This document shows, one piece after another, positions 1 to 11,782 of a DNA stretch of 64,000 nt (position 1 is its first letter; every line of letters starts with the position of its first letter). Location of the stretch: the NCBI GenBank assembly GCA_000469685.2, contig LS997564.1, positions 17,256,615 through 17,320,614 of the forward strand, in the 5' to 3' direction. The position numbers and the translations under genes were made by a program. Below the pieces are notes generated by a model that was not told the DNA's origin, searched no databases, and was given only the letters and a program-made list of their open reading frames with translations. This DNA is from Haemonchus contortus. Taxonomy: Eukaryota > Nematoda > Chromadorea > Rhabditida > Trichostrongylidae.

Positions 1-1105
1 AGTCTGCATGTAGATAGTATACTCTTTGGAGCGTAGATAGATTATCTTAGTGAATAAAGAAGTACCGGTAGTTAAACTTTTCCCTTGTAAATGGCACCGA
101 CTGCTGCTGAAAATAACTGAATGGCCTGGGTTTTCATTTACAAAATGCAAATAGAACTCAGAGGGTTCCGTTAGTGCAAAGGGACTCTTAAACCATGAAC
201 GAGAGCCTACCGTGGTTTTTTGGAGCATCGCTGGGGGGCTCTTTTAGCAATCGCGCCATTACGAGGGAGACTCATCCGGCCCATCTCTGCTGATTCTCAC
301 TCATCAGAAAAAAAGCAGCCTGGGGGAGAATAAGCAATTTAAAATTCACATTAAAGTGGAAGTACACATATAGGGAACGCATCGTTTTCCCGTTTCGATT
401 CATTTGAGTCAACCGAGATGTTCGCTTCACTTTCTGAGGAACGACGTGCTTCGGTTACAAGCCCATTCCAGACCATTTCTCTGCAGCATGTTAGAGTTTG
501 AGGCCAAATTCATTGATAGACGGTTGTTGACTTCGAAAAACGCTGACTCTGTCCTGTCTTCTTCTTTGGGACGTATTTCAATTGCTTCTTGTCACGTGGG
601 CAACTGTGCTCTTTCGGAATTTGAGTTCTTCAGAGATCTAGCCATAACTTCTGGTAAGACGACGTAATAAGCGTGAATTACAACTTCGTTTTTTGAGAAA
701 TTCTCTTAGACTTACATATGTATCAAAAATAAGGGTGTAGGTGTGTGCGAACCCTGAAAAATTGAATAATTTAAGAAAATAAGAGATTTCAAGTACCCAA
801 TCTTATGTACCCTGGTGTGTAAAGTGAAAGCCGATTTTTGCCTGTAGGAAATTGAAACATCTTCAAAATTCATTGATTTATACATCATTATTACTTATTT
901 GGTTTCCTATGAAACATATCGACAGGGAAACCATCAAATTCCAACCGCTATCAAGGTTATGCTTTCTTTCTGTAAAGTGCAACTTACAGCATTAAGTATT
1001 TCTGAGTAGTCGGCACTCTAAATCCGATTGAAAAAAAATTGCTAATTCCCTTTCTGGTTCTTTACTTGGACTGAAGGTTCTCCATGTGCACTGCATTCTT
1101 TTCAG
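1..1105. other. No supportable gene (left flank)
   Basis: I see no exon here that can be joined in phase to the C6-domain exons that follow. The 44-nt exon at 1106 needs an upstream exon ending with two bases of a codon, so earlier exons of that gene must lie in this flank unrecognised or left of the window. The 87-codon frame at 404-667 has no domain or splice support. Confidence 0.5.
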
Positions 1106-4100
1106 TGCAATCACAGAGGTCGGATGCTCCGTCATTCCAAATGTGCCAGGTAATTTCATACTGTCACAATTTATAACTAAAAATTTATCTGAGGACAAAC
1201 TATGGTTTCGTGGATTCCCTGTTGAAAGATGGAGTAGAGCAGATAGTAAGACAGGTGGTAAACTGTGCAGTGTCGTTCAGAAAAGGAGGTCAGTCGAAGT
1301 GGAGCCATGAGCCGTGGGTCTCCAACCATTTATAGGAACACTTTAGGTCTTTACTGTTAAATTTAAATAGTCTCCAAGTTCATCGTCTTCCATAGGAGTG
1401 ATTAGCCTCATTTAGCATTGTTCTGACAATAAAGTCTGAAAAGAGCAAGCTTTGGTGTGAATGAATATCGTTTCTGGAATGAGCCCCAGCCTTCGAATTC
1501 TATGTATTCAGAATCGTAGAGACATAGCGAACACGCATATGATCTATACAATGAACATCCATAGCCAAGCTCATTCGAATTCCCTCTGCTCGACTATGTA
1601 GATCGTGCATTCACAAATTTATGCGTATCAGCAGTATATGTTATAATAGTTTCAAGCGACACAAGAAATTCCGTAACCACATGAAATTATTCTGGATCAA
1701 TTCCCGCGCAGGTCTAGCCTACATCCTAATTTCATAATCAGTTAAGGGTGCCTGTTGGTGTAATTGTTTTGTGTGTGTATATGTGTGTTTTGCTGAAAGT
1801 CAACAGCTCCTGTTGTCGTGGACGGAAGCTTTCGAACTCGGGAGAATGCTCTAACACAAGGAGAAGGAGAGCGCGGCGTCAGCCAGGCGATCCGACTGGT
1901 TCTTTTTATTGAGAGCACTCGTGTGGAAGACAAAAAGGATAGGTCTTCATCGAAAGAGAGAAGACATAACGTATTAGAGAAACATCCCTCGAAGGTCTTT
2001 TTCATGCACTGTGGGGCGCATCGTAAAGATGAAATATTTTGACTGCTTTTTGAAAATGATGACGAACCATTTTTCATGGATCATTGATGTCAGTATAGGG
2101 ACGAAAAATTCCTTTGTGATAACGTTGTCAAATAAATAATCCATTTCAGCATGTTCGACTTGTGACCCGACTATCGTGGAGTTCCTAACAGCCGCAGGTC
2201 CTGATCAAACGAATGCTATTATGGAGTCAGTTTCAGTAGTAACTTCAACTACTTAGGAGTACCAGATCCATTCCCCAAAAGAGGTTCAGGTCCTAAATGT
2301 GATGAGCTCGCTTTTAGAGAGCTACCGGACAACGCGCAAGGCTGCAAACAAATGAATGCCGTCTGCAGATCAGGGACAACAAGCGATTCCTTCATGGAGG
2401 TGAGATTTGAAGAGCAGTTCTAGCCGAGCGTACTTTTCCTGCACCAGAAAAAATCAAATTATCTCCTGGATTTCCCTCCAATTTATACTTTTCTTAATGG
2501 CCAATCGCCAGACCTATCACCCCTTGCAATGATTCACTTCGAAAAACCCGTTAATTCCGCAAGCGCTGCACCCGTACGGTTTCTCTATGCGGCACCATCC
2601 AACGGTTTTCACCTAAATGGAAAAGAAATGTAACCTGCTCACCTCAAAACGGGTCTAGCCCTGATCGATGGCCTGAAAAGATATGAAGGTTCAATCGCAT
2701 ACAATTCAACTTCTTTCACAGCAAGCGCCACCTTTCATTTTCCTCCCTTCAAACAATTTCACAACCTGCTCTTCTACTTGTAGAGACCTCAACTTACATC
2801 GTCTTCATTTCTGACCTACCGTCTTCAAAATCAATCTTATGTTTGTCTTTTCTCTAGGGTCACCCTTGCCCCAACTTTGAAGAGAACTAAGCCGGACCCA
2901 TAAGATCCTAGGGTTTTATATTAAGGTCCTGCACACGCTCAGTAATGAAATGAGAGCTGTTCTTGGCTGAGTGTCCTCAACATAACTACATCGATCATTT
3001 ACTAAGCGACCTCCTACCTTAGTGAAGAGAAGAAGTTCTCGGTCTTGATGAAAGTTCCAATTACAAGCTTCAAACATGGGTTTCCACAGCATCAATTTCA
3101 TTGTCAGTAATAACCTGGTACCCCTTGATGATTGAGAAATCGCTCATGTTGGTTCCCTAGAAATGAATACGTGTCCTATAACAGCACGGTTTCATGCCAG
3201 AATGAAGCAAGAACTACTTATTCTTTTCAGTTCAACGGTGCCATTGGAGGACCAGATATAGCTCCCACGGTGACGGCAGTTCTCACTTGTGGAGATGATC
3301 AGCAATGGTACTTCAACGATGGAATGAATGCGCTGTATGTTCTCGAATCTAGGGAAATATTTAATTAAAGTTGATAAATTTTCTTAAACCCTTTGGCTGG
3401 ACAATCCAGTATTGGCTATATGAGGGATTATCTGCCCAAACGTAGCCTCTGGTTAACGGATGCAATAGTTCGGTCTGGTTTGGTTAGCATTTGATCACTT
3501 CGGTCAGAACGCTTCCTAGAATTAGTCGAGACTTCCATTAAGAACGGAGGAGCCTCTAAATCCATTTTTTGGTCCACTAATCAGATTCTGAATTCAATAT
3601 GTAAATTATTTTGTTTTCAGTGCCATCACGCAGGTCGGATGTTCCGTCCTTCCAGAGCCGCCAGGTAACAACTTTCTGTTTCGAACCGTTCCTGAATGAA
3701 GTTTTATAAAAGAAAAAAGCTGAGCCTTCCTAGATCTTTATTGAAAGGCTTTGCGCTTATGTTTGGAGAGTTTCTAAGCTCAATCTCTATGAACGTAATT
3801 AGCCTCACACTCTCGTTCTGACAATATTACGGTAATTTTGGAAAGACACTTCACTGCTGCTCCTAGGGGATGCAATGCTCAACTGAGAATTAGTTCAATA
3901 AGAGACTGGAACGATTTTCGACCGTGTCTGATGAAGTTTAGAATGAGTACACCCTTAAATGCGGACTTCAATAACGGAGTGTGTAGACTGTTTATTGGCC
4001 CCAAAGGGCCTGCACTCCCCTCAAGGGTCCATCGCCATTAGGCTGAATAGTTTGATGGTCGAAAAGATTTCGCGAAGGCTTTGTTGTAGTCAGAAATTCC

Positions 4101-5836
4101 TCTTTCCCTGTGCCTTTTTTACGTCTGAAGATTTGGGTTATGACATACACTTGTTAGCAATCTTTGAGTTAAATTATTTCAAGCGTGCGCCATGTGTGAT
4201 GAAGCGGCGGTCAACTTCCAGCCGAAGATGTTACCTGAAGAATTGGACGCCATAAAAGAGTTAGTTCAATTTACAATCCTGAAAAATGCTTACAAAATTC
4301 TTGGTTCCTTATTTGCTTGTCAGCTATTCCTGACTCTACTGGAACTGAGCGTGGAATGAAATTCAATTGAAAAAATTCAATCATTCATTACTTCAAAACG
4401 CATCCCCTATATGGAATCAGGAATGGAATCCAAACAGTTCCTATGAATTCCTATGGAACTCATGCCCTTGCCCGATTACGTCGTTTCTTCGTTGATGGAT
4501 AACATCAGACGACTGAGTTCAACCTGCAGTACTGTTACGAGTAACTCATTACGAGTAACTTGGCAATACTCATTACTTAATCCCCTGAAATGGAAGTGGT
4601 ATCAAATCCATTCCTGATGTTCGAGTACTATCACTTGTGATGAATAAGGAAGGTACGATCAAACTAAATTCAGAGCCGTTAAAGAAAGACCCACCTCTCT
4701 GGGTCACTGAGGGATACGATACCACATCGTCCAAACTGCGCTCAACAGCAGTCTATCACTTGTTCTTGCTCACAAACCTCTACAGATGGGGATTCAATGA
4801 TATTTTACCTCTCGCAAAGTAACATAAAATGAAGTAATAGGAAATAATAGTGAACAACTACCAAAGTAACATCAAATCCTTCCTCCTTCTTTCTTCTCTT
4901 CAGTCTAGACGAACTTTCTTTGACTCATGTATGATTCATAAACTGCTCAGCGAGAGGTCCGCGGTTGAAATTTCTCAGTTTCACAGCCCTACTCCATCTA
5001 TTACCAAGGGCGGCTAGCTCAAATTATCTTTTCCCAGACCTAGAGCCACCACCAGGCGCACTTTTTTCACTGTTAGGGCAGGTTCAACTGCTTTTCAGGC
5101 TCTCGGGGAAATCCTTCAACGCTCAATAGCAAAACCCATACAAAACTCGTAGAGAAGGCATAGCTGCTCACATTTCTAATCAAATTGCTGTTATCAGTTC
5201 AGTCTCTAGTGTTGCTGGTATTGTATTTGGTTAGCCGTTTCTAATGTTGTCTTATACAACGTATTGCTAAATAAATAAATAAATAGCAACTGAAAGATAA
5301 ACACCAATCTAAAAACTACATTACGTAACCTCATGAGCCGTTGAATCACCCAAATGAAACTCATTCAGTGGCTACTCAGTTGAGATTTTCGTCAAGAACG
5401 ATATCTGGACGCTACTCATGAAAAATAGGAATCATCCGGGAGGTCATCACGTGTTCGAGTGAACATTGACAGTGAACACTGAATGGAATTACCCACGGGG
5501 ATCACGAGATCGAAAGATTGTTGTTGACAGTTCTAGGAAGTTATTAGGTAAAACTTTTTGTATTCAGAGCACTTCCCAACAACGCTGATGGCTGTCAACA
5601 GATGAATGCCGTATGTCAAGCGACTGCAGGAAATACTGCTTTCATGGAAGTAGGTTCTCATATTCATTAGCAATACTATGTACAATGTCCAAACCCTAAA
5701 CACTATTACCTGGTTGATTCTTTCTGTTTTAGTTCAACGAAGGTATTGGGGGTCCGAACACTGGCGAAACCGTGACGGCACTATTAACATGTGGCCCTGA
5801 CTCAAAGTGGTACTTCACTCTGATGGGAGTGTCTTT
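1106..5836 (+). CDS. Tandem C6 (DUF281) domain protein, partial
   Basis: Exons joined by phase: 1106-1149, 2150-2225, 2318-2399, 3231-3334, 3621-3664, 5578-5649, 5733-5836. All follow TTTCAG-like acceptors except the 2318 exon (CTTTTAG) and the 5733 exon (TTTTAG). The peptides repeat. One module reads CDPTIVEFLTAAGPD, then QMNAVCRSG, then FNGAIGGPD with TVTAVLTCG and QQWYF, then QVGCSVLPEPPG. A second copy has QQMNAVCQA and FNEGIGGPN with TVTALLTCG and SKWYF. This spaced-cysteine pattern with a GG...VTA.LTC core resembles the nematode C6/DUF281 domain of secreted or extracellular proteins. The paired 104-nt exons (3231-3334 and 5733-5836) show duplication by whole exon modules. The first exon of the second module was not found between 3665 and 5577, and the start, signal peptide and 3' end are missing. 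Function unknown; the domain call is from memory of the family. Confidence 0.7.
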
Positions 5837-6178
5837 GTGAGTAACATTATTATCTTACTATCTTACGAGTACTTCTAGATAATTCGCTATTTGTTGCGTA
5901 TTCCCTCCTAAAGGGAACTTGTGTCTGTTGGTAAAGTCCAGGAAGGACAAGCTTTACACCCAAGTCCTCACCCGCATGCAGTCCCTCCTCCTCATGATAG
6001 CGTTGTAATAAATGGCAAACGACTTCGGAACACTGGAACACGAAACTTGACAGAGGACTGACATGGCATTCAAGTGGTATTCAATATGTGCCCATGTTTG
6101 TGCCCATAATTATAAGTCTCAATCTGCTGCAGTTCACCTTGAGCCATTGAAGGATCGACTGGGCCGAATTAAGTATTT

Positions 6179-6400
6179 TCGCTTACGCCACGCGTAGTCC
6201 TGTCATCTACCATCATTGTGTCCATCTTGCCTCCTTACTCCTACCAAATTTTAGCGGTCTAGGCCCAATTTGATATTATTTGCGCAAGCCCCGCCCCTTG
6301 TGGGCGGAGTTTAGTTCTGCCACCTACCATCGGTGTTCCCATCTTGCCTCCTGTACTCCTATCGAATTTTAGTGTTCCAGGCCCAATTTGACATTTTTAT
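6179..6400. repeat. Direct duplication of ~110 bp
   Basis: Two neighbouring copies share the order CATCTTGCCTCC, ACTCCTA, AATTTTAG and CAGGCCCAATTTGA or a close variant. The first runs about 6179-6286 and the second about 6287-6400. They flank a CG-rich hinge (CCCCGCCC...GGGCGGAG). This is non-coding and probably a local duplication or the arms of an old element. Confidence 0.6.
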
Positions 6401-6654
6401 GCGCCCCTGTGCGAGTTTATGGTAAGGGCACTACCCATGTGTATATGTACGTATGACACAACGGCTACCTCTTCCTCACTTATTTGACGACCGAATTGTC
6501 TATCACACTCAACGGGTTCCAGCAACGGGGTGGTCGTATCCGAACTCGTAAAGAAAGACTGGTTCGAAGCCCGCCACTCCGTTGCCAAAACCCATGGAAG
6601 CAGTATTCTTCGGTAGTGAAGAAAGCGAGAGAATTCGCCGATTTCGAGAAAACT

Positions 6655-7043
6655 ATGGCTCCGCAAAAGGGGAAAATAAGGTTGGACGAGATTACCATGA
6701 TGGAAATAACATGAAAGGGGTACTTGGACGAGATTTCAGTTATTGCAATTGCGGAAAAAACTGACTACATCAAGCCAGAACTGTACTGAACTGTCTTTCA
6801 CTGTCGCTATGGGTCATGACAAATTATTTGAATTTCCTACATAGGTTCCCCTGTGATCGGTGCAGCCTCTATAATGCCGGTGAACTCGTGCAAGGATACA
6901 CACAGGCCAATCTTTGACCCTTTACAACTCCCTAAATAGGCCGTTCTCCATCCTACTAATAGTGCCAGATATGTTATCCGCGGGAGCCTCAAATTCATCA
7001 TGTGGAGGAATCTCAGAAACCGTTTTTATTATGAACTGTGCCT
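6655..7043. mobile_element. MITE family A, copy 1 (left end degraded)
   Basis: The right part matches the element at 45530-46028 over several hundred bases, including GGGGTACTTGGACGA, the CTGTCTTTC..GTCGCTATGGGT block and the final ATGAACTGTGCCT. The left terminal repeat is not recognisable, so the 5' limit is approximate. It is non-autonomous, with no transposase frame. Confidence 0.65.
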
Positions 7044-7509
7044 TTAATTGCTTTGATTTGATTTACTTTGATGTACTACATGAGTATCAACCTCACGTTG
7101 TAAAATTGTGTTGTTGATGATGACAGAAGTAAGTAAACCGGTTATCTGTGTTTTGCCAACAACAGTACGGGTTTTTCCAATTGAACTGATCTCAAAAAGA
7201 GCTTATTGTTAGTTCTAAAAAACTATTATTTGAAGTAGTGGCGTCTTTAGTGGCAGTGGCAATTTCAAATGAGTGTTAAATTCAGTAGAATCTGAGATTT
7301 CGATGTTATGAAAATCTAAAATTGGGGCTAAACGCTAATATGTAATCTTCCCTATCCACGAATAAGTTACTTGCTTCCTTAAGATGTACCTATGGCTGTG
7401 AAACAGTAATGGAAATTATTCTTGAGCGCACTCAGATCGTAGTTTTCAACTGATTTCATATACACCCACACTCGGGCGGTCAAAGAAATTGGCCCATTTC
7501 GAACCTCTA

Positions 7510-7787
7510 ATGGGCAGAGGTGATAAAGTGGCAAGGGCGCACTGTCATACACGCACGGTCACGGGTTTAAATCTCAGGACGATATCTGCCTGGGCCAGAT
7601 TTCCATAATTTCGGGGTCGGTTAATTGGTACCAGGCCTACCTAGAAGGAGAGAAGCCCTGACTTTTACATTGGCTGGCCACCGAAAGTCATTGTATAGAC
7701 CACATATGCATTCAACACGGTACTACGATTCTGAATGGTAGTCGAGTGCGGGGGCTTATCTCTCAGACGGACTGATTAACGTCCCAA
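7510..7787 (+). mobile_element. tRNA-like SINE copy 1
   Basis: The head reads GATAAAGTGGCAAGGGCGCAC (a pol III A-box-like block), followed about 30 bp later by a B-box-like GGGTTTAAATCTC. The body carries the family landmarks: GGTCGGTTAATTGGTACCAG, GTATAGACCACATATGCATT, TACGATTCTGAATGG and GTCGAGTGCGGGG. There are no coding frames. At least ten further copies or fragments lie in this window. Confidence 0.8.
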
Positions 7788-8267
7788 ATCCTTATCCATT
7801 GTCCTTCACTTTGAGCCTCTGATAACCGTTTCTTCTTGAACAAAATTCTGAGAAACGCTTCCTCCTATGATCATTAAATTTTTCAGGGAAATCACGAAAA
7901 TTCGTTGCATTGGAATGTAAAAATGAACTCGCTGTGACACGTACGAGGAGAGATGACGAAGAAATTCCGGGTTGTAGATGGCAAAGTTATTTTGCTAGGA
8001 ATATAATAATAAGTAATCTGTACTCCGTAGTCAGAACTGCCTCTACTTTTCTGCTTCTGCATTGTTGTCTGCTCTCCTAACTTGTTCATACTTCTATCAT
8101 CGGAAGCTGTTGGTTACAGTTTGATCATTGCAACTGTTCGATTTCCCTTGAAATTACCACCGATAACGATAAAATTCCAAAGTTGTATCTAGGAAATCAG
8201 ACATTGTAATAATTTCGAAAACCTTATTTTCAAGAGTAAAAAGTAATTCATGAGATATATCCTAAGC

Positions 8268-8960
8268 GGTGAAAATGTAGTTGGGGGGGGGGGGGCACCC
8301 ATCCGAAGGTCAGTATATCAAGAAATGAACTCAGTCTAACGTGTTAGCCCTTGTTATATCAGCACTGTATCGGATGCGTAGAGGATGATGGAAACCGACC
8401 ACTTTAGCTCTTTCATGCGGTTTCAGCTAGGGAAATTTGGTTTCCCAAATAAGCCTAAGTAGGGAAGGAGCACCTGGGTGGCTGGGATGATTACCTCCTG
8501 CAAAAAAAAAGAAAAAAAGAAAGAATACTTGCCCATCGCGGTACTCCTTCCCTACGAAAGCCCTTATTCAAAAACTGGCATTTCCGTGATGTAACACGGT
8601 ATAACGCGTTTCATTGAGTTCATATCTTGTTATGCTAGCTTTCGAATGGGTGCCCCGGGGGACGTGCGATTCGTGCGATTCCGGGCGCGCGCGGCAAATT
8701 GTGCGGCGAAATTCGCGATGATTCAAACGACTCCTGCACCTATTATTGGAGCACAAACTTGAAGTAGAGTACTTTAGTAGGGTTGGACGATCCTACCAAG
8801 CTACTTTACTTGAAATTTGGGCCCTAATGATAAATGCTTCAGTCGTCGTTCAAATCGCACCGTATTTCGCCGCGCAAATTGCCGCGCGCACCCAGAATCG
8901 CACGAATCGCACCACACCCGGGTACCCCCCCCCCCCCTCCCAACTACATTTTCACCTCCT
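8268..8960. mobile_element. Palindromic GC-rich MITE, nested, G/C tracts at ends
   Basis: The core at 8690-8890 folds on itself: GCGCGCGGCAAATTGTGCGG is answered about 150 bp later by the complement of GCGCGCGGCAATTTGCGCGG, and each arm runs on into an AACGA block. The outer ends are also inverted: GGTGAAAATGTAGTTGGG plus a G tract at 8268-8295, with a C tract and the complementary text at 8927-8957. A further inverted pair (GGGCACCCATCCGAAG near 8293 and its complement near 8640) suggests one element inserted in another. A related copy lies at 40443-40670. Confidence 0.7.
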
Positions 8961-8969
8961 AAGCTTTTG

Positions 8970-9856
8970 ACCCTTGGCCTTGGTTTGACAACATGTCCTA
9001 CTTCTGATTCATCAGAAGGTTCCTACCTCATTGCAGTATCAACTGACAAAGTGTCAGTATCGAGCTTTCATATGTTCAGTGCAATCCATACGTGAGTAGA
9101 CTTACTCATTTGTTATAACTGTGCGATGTTTTATGGTTGTTACTATGTTCTCAACTTGTCAGTTTCATTTGCTAATAATAATATTGTTATATAGAGAAAC
9201 TAAATGAATAAATTGATTAATTAATTCAAAAATGACTTCTTTAGAAACTTCATGGGAAATATCAGAGGGGATTACCAAATCGAAAACAATGAAACATATC
9301 AGAGATAGCCATCGAATACTATCGTTCTTGCACTTGTTTCTGGGGAAATACTCATTGATGGGATAGTAGTAGGAGCCAAATTTTCAAGACATGGTTATTT
9401 CCTTGCCATAGCACGTAATTAGACTATTCAAAAGTGGAGTAACATCGGTCAATTGACTTGAACTTGCATGCATAAACTCAGATGGCGAGCAACTTCGAAG
9501 GGACAGTCACAATGGTTTCTAGGATCCAGCTCAAATGAAATAACGGAAGTTACGGTAGAGAATTGTGCAAAAATAGAGAAAAAGAGTGAAAATAGGCGGA
9601 TTTTGAAAAAAAACGTAACGAATGGTTTCAAAAAGAAGTAGCGAAGGATTTATACAATATGATGACTAAAGAAGCGGCGAGGAGCAGGTATCAGGACGAG
9701 CTGTTGGTTGGTACAATAGCGTGAAGAGATGGCAACAGCTACCCCAAAATAGCAAAGATCATCCTCCACCGGAGGCACTCTTACTGTTGGTACTGACGGC
9801 ATAGCTCATAGTTTAGAAAAACTGCTCTCTTGAAAAAAAATGTGTCCTAACTCTTC
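8970..9856. other. No supportable gene
   Basis: AT-rich DNA. A 16-nt stretch at 9076-9091 between a TTCAG and a GTGAGT resembles the start of the short C6 exons (it reads AIHT) and could be a relic of that gene, but it is too short to call. Nothing else is recognised. Confidence 0.4.
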
Positions 9857-9965
9857 AATGTGATTGGCACTGTGAACAGTGCAGCTTTAATAAGGATGTC
9901 ATAACACGGCCACTTTTGGGTGTGCACGTCGGCCAAGCCTGTTTTGGAGCCACTATAACGCCCTG
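9857..9965 (-). mobile_element. MITE family B fragment
   Basis: The reverse complement matches the element at 17686-17820: AAGTGGCCGTGTTAT, GGCCGAC and a terminal GCACTGTTCAC-like block are shared in the same order. It is non-coding. Confidence 0.5.
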
Positions 9966-11782
9966 CCAAGGTAGTTTTTCGACACTACAATGTCCAACGT
10001 ACCCCTGTATCCTCTGGGGCCATGTTCATTATAGAGGGGAATCTAAGAAAGCAGTTCTATAGTAATTTTGCCATTAATGTTGGGCAAGGTAACCGACCAG
10101 TCTGACCAAAGGGGCGGGAGACAGTTAGCAAAGAATTGACATGTGATTGCTTACATATTCGATGGCACTGAAACGATGGGCGTGCATCGTAAAGGGACCG
10201 AGAAAGCAGAGATTCGTTACGCCACTTACGCACTTAAAATCCGACCATTGACCCACTATTGCTTACTAACCCTACTGATTATAATATCGTGAAGTAACCG
10301 GTATTAGCTCACGATAACTTGAAGCGGTAAAGAAGCATCACCCACTCTCTTGTTATGGACCACATGCATGAATAAACAAAAACTTGTTGATAATCAGAGC
10401 TTTACTAGAAAAATAAGCGAATTTCACAGATACAAATTCAAACTTGAGAAATGTCAACATGAAGATCTTCAAATAAGCAACGGAGATCTTAAAATGTTAA
10501 AACCGACTTATATGATTACAATGCTGAACTGAAAATAGAAAATATGTACACAGAAGCTACACGTTCGATGAGAAAAGAGCAGGTGTCACGCTCTCCCAAT
10601 AGGCAAAAGTGCCGAGTTATCATGGAGTTACTCGCAGTGATTTTGTCTGTGTTTAGAGAACCGGGAGCTAAGATGCGCGTCGATAGGGTGCGACTACCGG
10701 TTTACCACGAAGAACGCTTTCGGTAAAGGCCTAGTGTGTTATACAGGGATCCGCTAGGCAGGATGTCCTACTTCTTTACTGGGAAAAGACGTTATTATTG
10801 GTTATCTTAAGTGAACTGTACTGCGATCACTACTCAAGTAGAAGGAAGTATTCAAAGAATTGATAAATATACCAAAAAGGTGAGCTCTCGGAAAAATACA
10901 GCAGAGTTAATCCCATAACCTACCTTGGATGTGGTTATCATAAACTTGCTCAAAATTAGTAAAACCGTCTATTGAGCTGCTAAATGGCGAATGAAATAAA
11001 TCAAGTCGAAGGTCATTGAGTGCGGAGTTTGAAGTCTGGTTTAACACCTTTCGAAAACCTTGTAGAGATCATGAAGATCGGCCAGACAGACGACTGCATC
11101 GCTCAGCGACTTCGGTGGTAGCAAATGTGACTTGATTCGTGGTACGAGTAGATCTCTAACAACAGACAGCCACTGCACTTTCTCTTCACCCATGCCTGAA
11201 ACATTGTTAGTTCAGAGCGCAATTCACCGGAAGTCGAATTCAAATTCTTTCCGTTATTTTTCAAAAAAAAAATGCCAGCGCATACACCAGGAAGTTTCTT
11301 CCAAAAGGAATTTCGTGGAACGGCTTCATCTGCGAAAGTACCAAGCACAAATGGGACTGCGTGCTTCAGAAGAGACTCGAACTTCTGCTTGTAAACCATA
11401 TTTTTCTAGCACCATACCTTTCTGCGCATGGACCTCCTCACCATTTAGCCATATACCCACGAAATCAGCCAGCAGAACACTTGAGCTAAATGGCTCTTCA
11501 GTGACCCATGCAGGTGGAGATCCCGAGAGGGATTACATTCGCTATTATTAATCCATCCCAAGACCTCATAAGTGGCCGTGTTTTTGGTTTGAAAATCTAT
11601 CACTGAGAACAAATGATATAACAGCCACCAGTCAATAGCGCATTGGAGCCCCTGGACAGAAGAATCTTCAAAAGATACCACACGATACAGAGAAGGTGAA
11701 GCCACATGTCACTTCACTTCCCTGGTCAGGACGGCTCGTGTAACTTATTATCCAAAGTACATCCTTGTACCTTTGTGGCCAT
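9966..11782. other. No supportable gene
   Basis: Reading frames of up to 139 codons occur on both strands (for example 11132-11551 + and 11103-11399 -) but overlap each other. They lack splice context and show no family resemblance I trust. The block near 10010-10080 (GGGGCCATGTTCATTA) recurs at about 38330, so it is probably part of a repeat. Confidence 0.4.

Noticed and set aside
11132..11551. 139-codon plus-strand frame
   Set aside because: Overlapped by comparable frames on the other strand; no splice context and no family resemblance.
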